Shown here piece after piece: positions 29,992 to 33,682 of a DNA stretch of 33,682 nucleotides. Below the pieces are notes generated by a model, which had not been told where the DNA came from, ran no database searches, and saw only the letters and a list, made by a program, of their open reading frames with translations. The DNA is from Singulisphaera sp. GP187 (lineage in GTDB: Bacteria > Planctomycetota > UBA1135 > UBA2386). Position numbers and translations under genes: made by a program. Numbering within the stretch: the stretch's first letter is position 1; the number at the start of each line of letters is the position of its first letter. The stretch is taken from contig CAMBXM010000024.1 in NCBI GenBank assembly GCA_945871815.1, forward strand, positions 1-33,682. The letters are read 5' to 3'.

Positions 29992-32900
29992 ATGCCTGCC
30001 CCTTTGCACCCGCCGAAAGCCGCCCTGCGCGCGTTGCTGATCCGCGAGTACGGCCTCGACGGCGAGCTGGTGGCCTATCCCGGCGAGGAGGCCTGCAACA
30101 CTGCGGTGCGCACAACGACCGGGCACTTCATGCTCAAGCTGCTGCCAGCGTCGTGCCCCCACGAACTCACCGAGTTGCAGGCCGCCGCGTTCGAGCACGT
30201 AGCGCTGCGCACGAAGGGCGTCGCGATCCCGAACTTGGTTCGCACCGTGCGCGGCGAACGCACCGTCCGCGCCAGGTTCGACGACGGCGACCGCAGCGGA
30301 CTGCTGACGACCTTCCTCGCCGGCCGGGCGTTCGCGAGCACGTCGCCGGTGCGCCAGGCACTGCTGCGCTCCCTCGGGGCACAGCTCGGCACTCTGGATC
30401 GCGCGCTGCTCGACTTCGCGCACCCGGCGGCGCAACGCCCGCTGCGTTGGGACTTGCTGCAGGCAGCCTGGATCGGCGACGAGCTCGACGCGATCCCCGA
30501 GCCGCGGCGGCGCGCGCTCGTAGCGGCTGTGCACCACCGTTTCGTCACGCAGTGGCAGCGCGAACTCAGAGCCGTGCGCCACAGCGTGATCCACGGTGAC
30601 GCCAACGACCAGAACCTGCTCGTCGAGTGCGACGCCGACGGCAACGCCCTCGTCACCGGCATCATCGACTTCGGCGACATGAGCCGCTCCGCGCTGATCG
30701 GCGACATCGCCATCGCCGCGACCTACGCGTCCTTGCGCAGCGAGGAGCCACTGGCGGCAATCGCCGAAGTGATCGCGGGCTGCCACGAAGTGCTCCCGCT
30801 CGACGACTGCGAACTCGAACTCGCGCTGCCGTGCGTGCTCGTTCGACTTGCAGTGAGCGTGACGATGGCGGCGTGTCGGCGCCGCGATGGCACTGCCGAC
30901 GACTACGCGCTCAACAACGAGGAGCAGGCTTGGGCCCTGCTCGAGCGCCTGAGTGCTCTCGACGTGCGCGTGGGCCACGCGGCGATCCGCAGCACTTGCG
31001 GGCTCACGGCGCGGCCGGCGACCGATGCACTGCTCGCCTCGCTGCGAGCGCGCAGCGGCACGTTCGCGCCGGTGCTCGGCAATGCGCTCGCAGCCGGGAG
31101 AACGACGGCACGGGTCGTCGACCTATCCTTCGGCTCCGTCCTGGCGGGTGACGATCCAACCACCTTCGATCCAGCGGTGTGCAGCGCGCGCATCCAGGCG
31201 GAGTTGGCGGAGCACGGCAGCGCCCTCGGAGTCGGTCGCTATGGCGAACCCCGGACCATCTATCCGGGCGCGGCATTCGCGGGACCAACGCCACACCACG
31301 AGCGCCGCACGATGCACCTGGGAGTCGATCTGTTCGCGCCTGCAGGCAGCGCGGTTCACGCGCCGCTCGATGGCGAAGTGGCGCGCGTGCACGTGTGCAC
31401 GGATCGCTTCGACTACGGCGGCATGGTCGTGCTGCGGCACACCGATGCAGACGGCAGCGTGTTCGGGACGCTCTACGGCCACCTCGATCCGGCGAGCGTG
31501 AACGGGCTCCAAGTCGGCGGCCGCATTGCGCGCAGCGCGGCCTTCGCGTCACTGGGCGCGCGACCGCACAACGGCGACTGGCCGGAACACCTGCACTTCC
31601 AGATCCTGGCATTCGATCCCGCGCACGGACCCGAAGTGCCGCCCGGGGTCGCGACGCCGAGCACCTTTGCGGCGCACGCCGCGCTCTACCCTGACCCGTC
31701 GCCGCTGCTCGGACTCGGCGACGAAGCCCGCTGGCGCGAGCCGGACACGGCAGCGATGCGCGACCGTCGCGCGCGCCACTTCGCGCCGAACCTGTTCGTC
31801 AGCTATCGCGAACCCGTCGCTCTGGTGCGTGGCTCCCGCCACCACATGTTCGACGCGCACGGACGACGCTTCCTCGACGCCTACAACAACGTGCCGCACG
31901 TGGGCCACTCCCATCCGCACGTCGTCGCCGCAGTGTGCACGCAGACCAAGTTGTTGGCGACCAACACTCGCTACCTCAACGAACTGCAGCTTGCATACGC
32001 CGAACGGCTCACGGCCCGACTGCCGTCGTCATTGCGCGTCTGCTACTTCGTCGCCTCCGGGAGCGAAGCCAACGAGATCGCGCTGCGCCTAGTGCGTGCG
32101 CACACGCGTCGCCGCGAGTTCCTGGTGATGGAGCACGGCTACCACGGCGCCACCACCGGCGCGGTCGACATCAGTCCGTACAAGTGGGGCAAGGGTTACG
32201 TCACGCAGCCTGATTGGGCGCACGCAAGCGTGCAGCCAGACGTCTACCGTGGCGCCCACCACGGCGACGACGCGGGCGCGATGTTCGCGCGCGATGTCGC
32301 CGTGCAGATCGCCGCGTTGCGTGCCCGCGGCCGCGTTCTCGCCGGCTACCTCTGCGAATGCCTGCCGAGCGTCGGCGGGCAGATCGTCATGCCAAGGGGC
32401 TTCCTGCACGACGTCTATGCGTCGGTGCGCGCCGCCGGTGGACTGTGCATCGCCGACGACGTGCAGACAGCGCTCGGTCGCACCGGCGAGCACTTCTTCG
32501 GCTTCGAGCAACAAGGCGTGGTCCCTGACGTGCTGGTGCTCGGCAAACCACTCGGCAACGGTTTCCCGCTGGCGGCTGTCGTCACCACCGAAGCGATCCG
32601 CGACTCGTTTGCGCGCGGCCCTGAGTTCTTCAGCACCTTTGGTGGCAGCACAGTTGCGTGCGCCGCGGGACTCGCGGTGCTCGACGTACTCGAAGACGGC
32701 GCCTTGCAGCGCAGCGCCGCGCGCATCGGCAAGGACATGCTGTCTCGATTGCGCACGATGCAGACGAGGCACGAAGTCATCGGCGACGTTCGCGGCCTGG
32801 GCATGTTCCTCGGCGTCGAGTTGGTGCGAGACCGCGCGACCAAGCGACCCGCTGCAGCGCAGGCGAGCTACGTCAAGAACCGCCTGCGCGAGCAGCGCAT

Positions 32901-33036
32901 CCTGATCGGCACCGACGGCCCATTCGACAACGTGCTGAAGATCCGACCGCCAATGACCTTCGACGACGAGGCCGCCGACTTGCTGCTGGCCACGCTCGAC
33001 ACCGTGCTCAGAGAGGACGGCGCGCGCGGCGGCTGA
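29992..33036 (+). CDS. Three-domain fusion: APH-type kinase, M23 peptidase-like domain, class III PLP phospho-lyase/aminotransferase
   Basis: A 1014-aa protein from ATG 29992. Domain 1 (about 1-350) is an aminoglycoside-phosphotransferase/choline-kinase fold with H201-G-D203-A-N-D-Q-N208 and the metal-binding IIDFGD (D226). Domain 2 (about 415-570) is an M23/LytM domain with H442-L-G-V-D446 and H533-L-H535, the zinc ligands of lysostaphin-type peptidases; LYGHLDPASV also fits. Domain 3 (about 595-1014) is a class III PLP enzyme with FVASGSEANEIALRL, CIADDVQTALGRTGEHFFGF and the PLP lysine K852 in LGKPLGNGFPLAAVVTT. The GKPxGNG form is characteristic of the ethanolamine-phosphate/5-phosphohydroxylysine phospho-lyases, not of ornithine aminotransferases. 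Kinase plus phospho-lyase would phosphorylate an amino alcohol or hydroxy-amino acid and then eliminate phosphate. No signal peptide is seen, so the M23 part is puzzling. Confidence 0.9.
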   Translation: MPAPLHPPKAALRALLIREYGLDGELVAYPGEEACNTAVRTTTGHFMLKLLPASCPHELTELQAAAFEHVALRTKGVAIPNLVRTVRGERTVRARFDDGDRSGLLTTFLAGRAFASTSPVRQALLRSLGAQLGTLDRALLDFAHPAAQRPLRWDLLQAAWIGDELDAIPEPRRRALVAAVHHRFVTQWQRELRAVRHSVIHGDANDQNLLVECDADGNALVTGIIDFGDMSRSALIGDIAIAATYASLRSEEPLAAIAEVIAGCHEVLPLDDCELELALPCVLVRLAVSVTMAACRRRDGTADDYALNNEEQAWALLERLSALDVRVGHAAIRSTCGLTARPATDALLASLRARSGTFAPVLGNALAAGRTTARVVDLSFGSVLAGDDPTTFDPAVCSARIQAELAEHGSALGVGRYGEPRTIYPGAAFAGPTPHHERRTMHLGVDLFAPAGSAVHAPLDGEVARVHVCTDRFDYGGMVVLRHTDADGSVFGTLYGHLDPASVNGLQVGGRIARSAAFASLGARPHNGDWPEHLHFQILAFDPAHGPEVPPGVATPSTFAAHAALYPDPSPLLGLGDEARWREPDTAAMRDRRARHFAPNLFVSYREPVALVRGSRHHMFDAHGRRFLDAYNNVPHVGHSHPHVVAAVCTQTKLLATNTRYLNELQLAYAERLTARLPSSLRVCYFVASGSEANEIALRLVRAHTRRREFLVMEHGYHGATTGAVDISPYKWGKGYVTQPDWAHASVQPDVYRGAHHGDDAGAMFARDVAVQIAALRARGRVLAGYLCECLPSVGGQIVMPRGFLHDVYASVRAAGGLCIADDVQTALGRTGEHFFGFEQQGVVPDVLVLGKPLGNGFPLAAVVTTEAIRDSFARGPEFFSTFGGSTVACAAGLAVLDVLEDGALQRSAARIGKDMLSRLRTMQTRHEVIGDVRGLGMFLGVELVRDRATKRPAAAQASYVKNRLREQRILIGTDGPFDNVLKIRPPMTFDDEAADLLLATLDTVLREDGARGG

Positions 33037-33094
33037 GTCGGCGATCGGCCTGCCGTAGATGGACACACAGGAGAACCTCTGCCACATTGTGTCG

Positions 33095-33664
33095 ATGACC
33101 ATCCACGCGACTGGCGCGAAGGGACTGCTGCTGCTCGCGATGCTTGCTGTCGGGGCTTGCGGCACGAACCAACCGAAGGCGTTGGCGCTCCAGTTCGTGC
33201 AGATCGGCGACAAGGACGTCAAGAACGATGGCGGTGGCCTCGCCTACTACGGACTCGGTACCGAAGAAGAACCGCTGTCGTGGTTCGCCGACGCCCACCT
33301 CAGTTGGAGCGGCAATGTCGACGGTCGCTACTACCGCGACGCGCCACCCGGATCAGCAGGCGACGCCATCACCGACAGGAGCGCCCGGGCCGGCGCGTTG
33401 CACTTTGGTCCGTGCTACCGCGCGCTCGACTGGCTCAACCTCTACTGCGGGGCAGGTGCCGGCTACACCCGCGACTACATCGAGCGGTTCGATCCCACGC
33501 AGACGCTGGACCCGAGCGGCTTCTACAACGTGAAGGGCGACAGCGGCTTTGGTGGTTCGGTCTCGTTTGGCGTGCTGCTGCAACCTGGTCCCGGCGTGCT
33601 GATGGGGATCGGTTACGACCTCTACTTCGAGGGCGTCACCTACACGCTCGGCTTCGCGTTCTGA
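33095..33664 (+). CDS. Small outer-membrane-like lipoprotein
   Basis: A 189-aa protein from ATG 33095; ATG 33059 and GTG 33089 are alternatives in the same frame, and AGGAG at about 33069 is poorly spaced for any of them. TIHATGAKGLLLLAMLAVGAC is a lipoprotein signal with a V-G-A-C lipobox. The mature part alternates aromatic and polar residues in short strands (DAHLSWSGNVDGRYYRD; LNLYCGAGAGYTRDYIERFD; GGSVSFGVLLQPGPGVLMGI) and ends VTYTLGFAF with a terminal Phe, as in outer-membrane beta-barrels. Two cysteines (in FGPCYR and LYCGAG) may form a disulphide. The family is not recognised. It follows the fusion gene by 58 bp on the same strand. Confidence 0.7.
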   Translation: MTIHATGAKGLLLLAMLAVGACGTNQPKALALQFVQIGDKDVKNDGGGLAYYGLGTEEEPLSWFADAHLSWSGNVDGRYYRDAPPGSAGDAITDRSARAGALHFGPCYRALDWLNLYCGAGAGYTRDYIERFDPTQTLDPSGFYNVKGDSGFGGSVSFGVLLQPGPGVLMGIGYDLYFEGVTYTLGFAF

Positions 33665-33682
33665 GCGATTGCTACCGCGCGC

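Noticed and set aside
29063-30115. Upstream extension of the SH3b protein by about 350 residues
   Set aside because: It is antisense to the methyltransferase-like gene and part of the fusion gene, and a strong ribosome binding site plus signal peptide fixes the start at 29062.
1-33682. Search for tRNA, rRNA, CRISPR arrays, insertion sequences, toxin-antitoxin pairs and phage or defence genes
   Set aside because: No cloverleaf, spaced direct repeats, transposase motif or inverted-repeat-bounded element was seen by eye. The window looks like ordinary core and envelope chromosome rather than a mobile island.

Overview
The window is GC-rich bacterial chromosome, densely packed with genes on both strands. 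It most likely comes from a member of the Planctomycetota. This rests on several exported proteins with short hydrophobic leaders ending in A-Q, a two-module secreted protein whose C-terminal domain resembles one I recall from planctomycete secretomes, LpxD (so a lipid-A-type outer membrane), and a secretin. The phylum assignment is inference; no rRNA, tRNA, CRISPR array, insertion sequence or phage gene was seen.

Left block (1-6122). Five minus-strand genes read leftward with coupled or near-coupled junctions: a small DUF6624-like protein, a membrane-anchored protein of unknown function, an aspartyl/asparaginyl beta-hydroxylase, an N-formylglutamate amidohydrolase-like enzyme, and a GT-C type membrane glycosyltransferase cut by the window edge. 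An exported DUF4097-like beta-strand protein on the plus strand faces a membrane protein with a degenerate SGNH-like domain.

Centre-left (6203-9552). A nagA-type deacetylase is followed by about 345 bp without a recognisable gene. A secreted protein with two nidogen-like modules comes next, and its stop codon lies inside the first of three tandem palindromes.

Centre (9550-18899, minus strand). This is a probable six-gene unit read right to left: a PtsN-like PTS EIIA protein, a 995-aa membrane protein fused to a decayed spermidine-synthase-like domain, lpxD, an exported FAD oxidoreductase with a twin-arginine-like leader, a beta-lactamase-fold serine hydrolase, and a GlpD-type glycerol-3-phosphate dehydrogenase. 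Junctions are very tight around lpxD.

Centre-right (19110-25872, plus strand). A type II secretion or type IV pilus core (secretin, ATPase, platform protein) is followed by an exported protein with one CxxCH motif and a good intrinsic terminator. No pseudopilin genes follow.

Right block (25907-33664). A TPR protein with an anthrax-lethal-factor-like zinc protease domain is followed, through a GTGA overlap, by a possible 57-aa ORF. Then come an exported SH3b protein, a divergent methyltransferase-like protein, a 1014-aa fusion of a sugar/choline-kinase-like phosphotransferase, an M23 (LytM) domain and a class III PLP enzyme of the phospho-lyase type, and finally a small outer-membrane-like lipoprotein.

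The most unusual items are the three-domain kinase/M23/PLP fusion, the lethal-factor-like protease with its overlapping small ORF, the decayed spermidine-synthase membrane protein coupled to lpxD, and the beta-hydroxylase/amidohydrolase pair.
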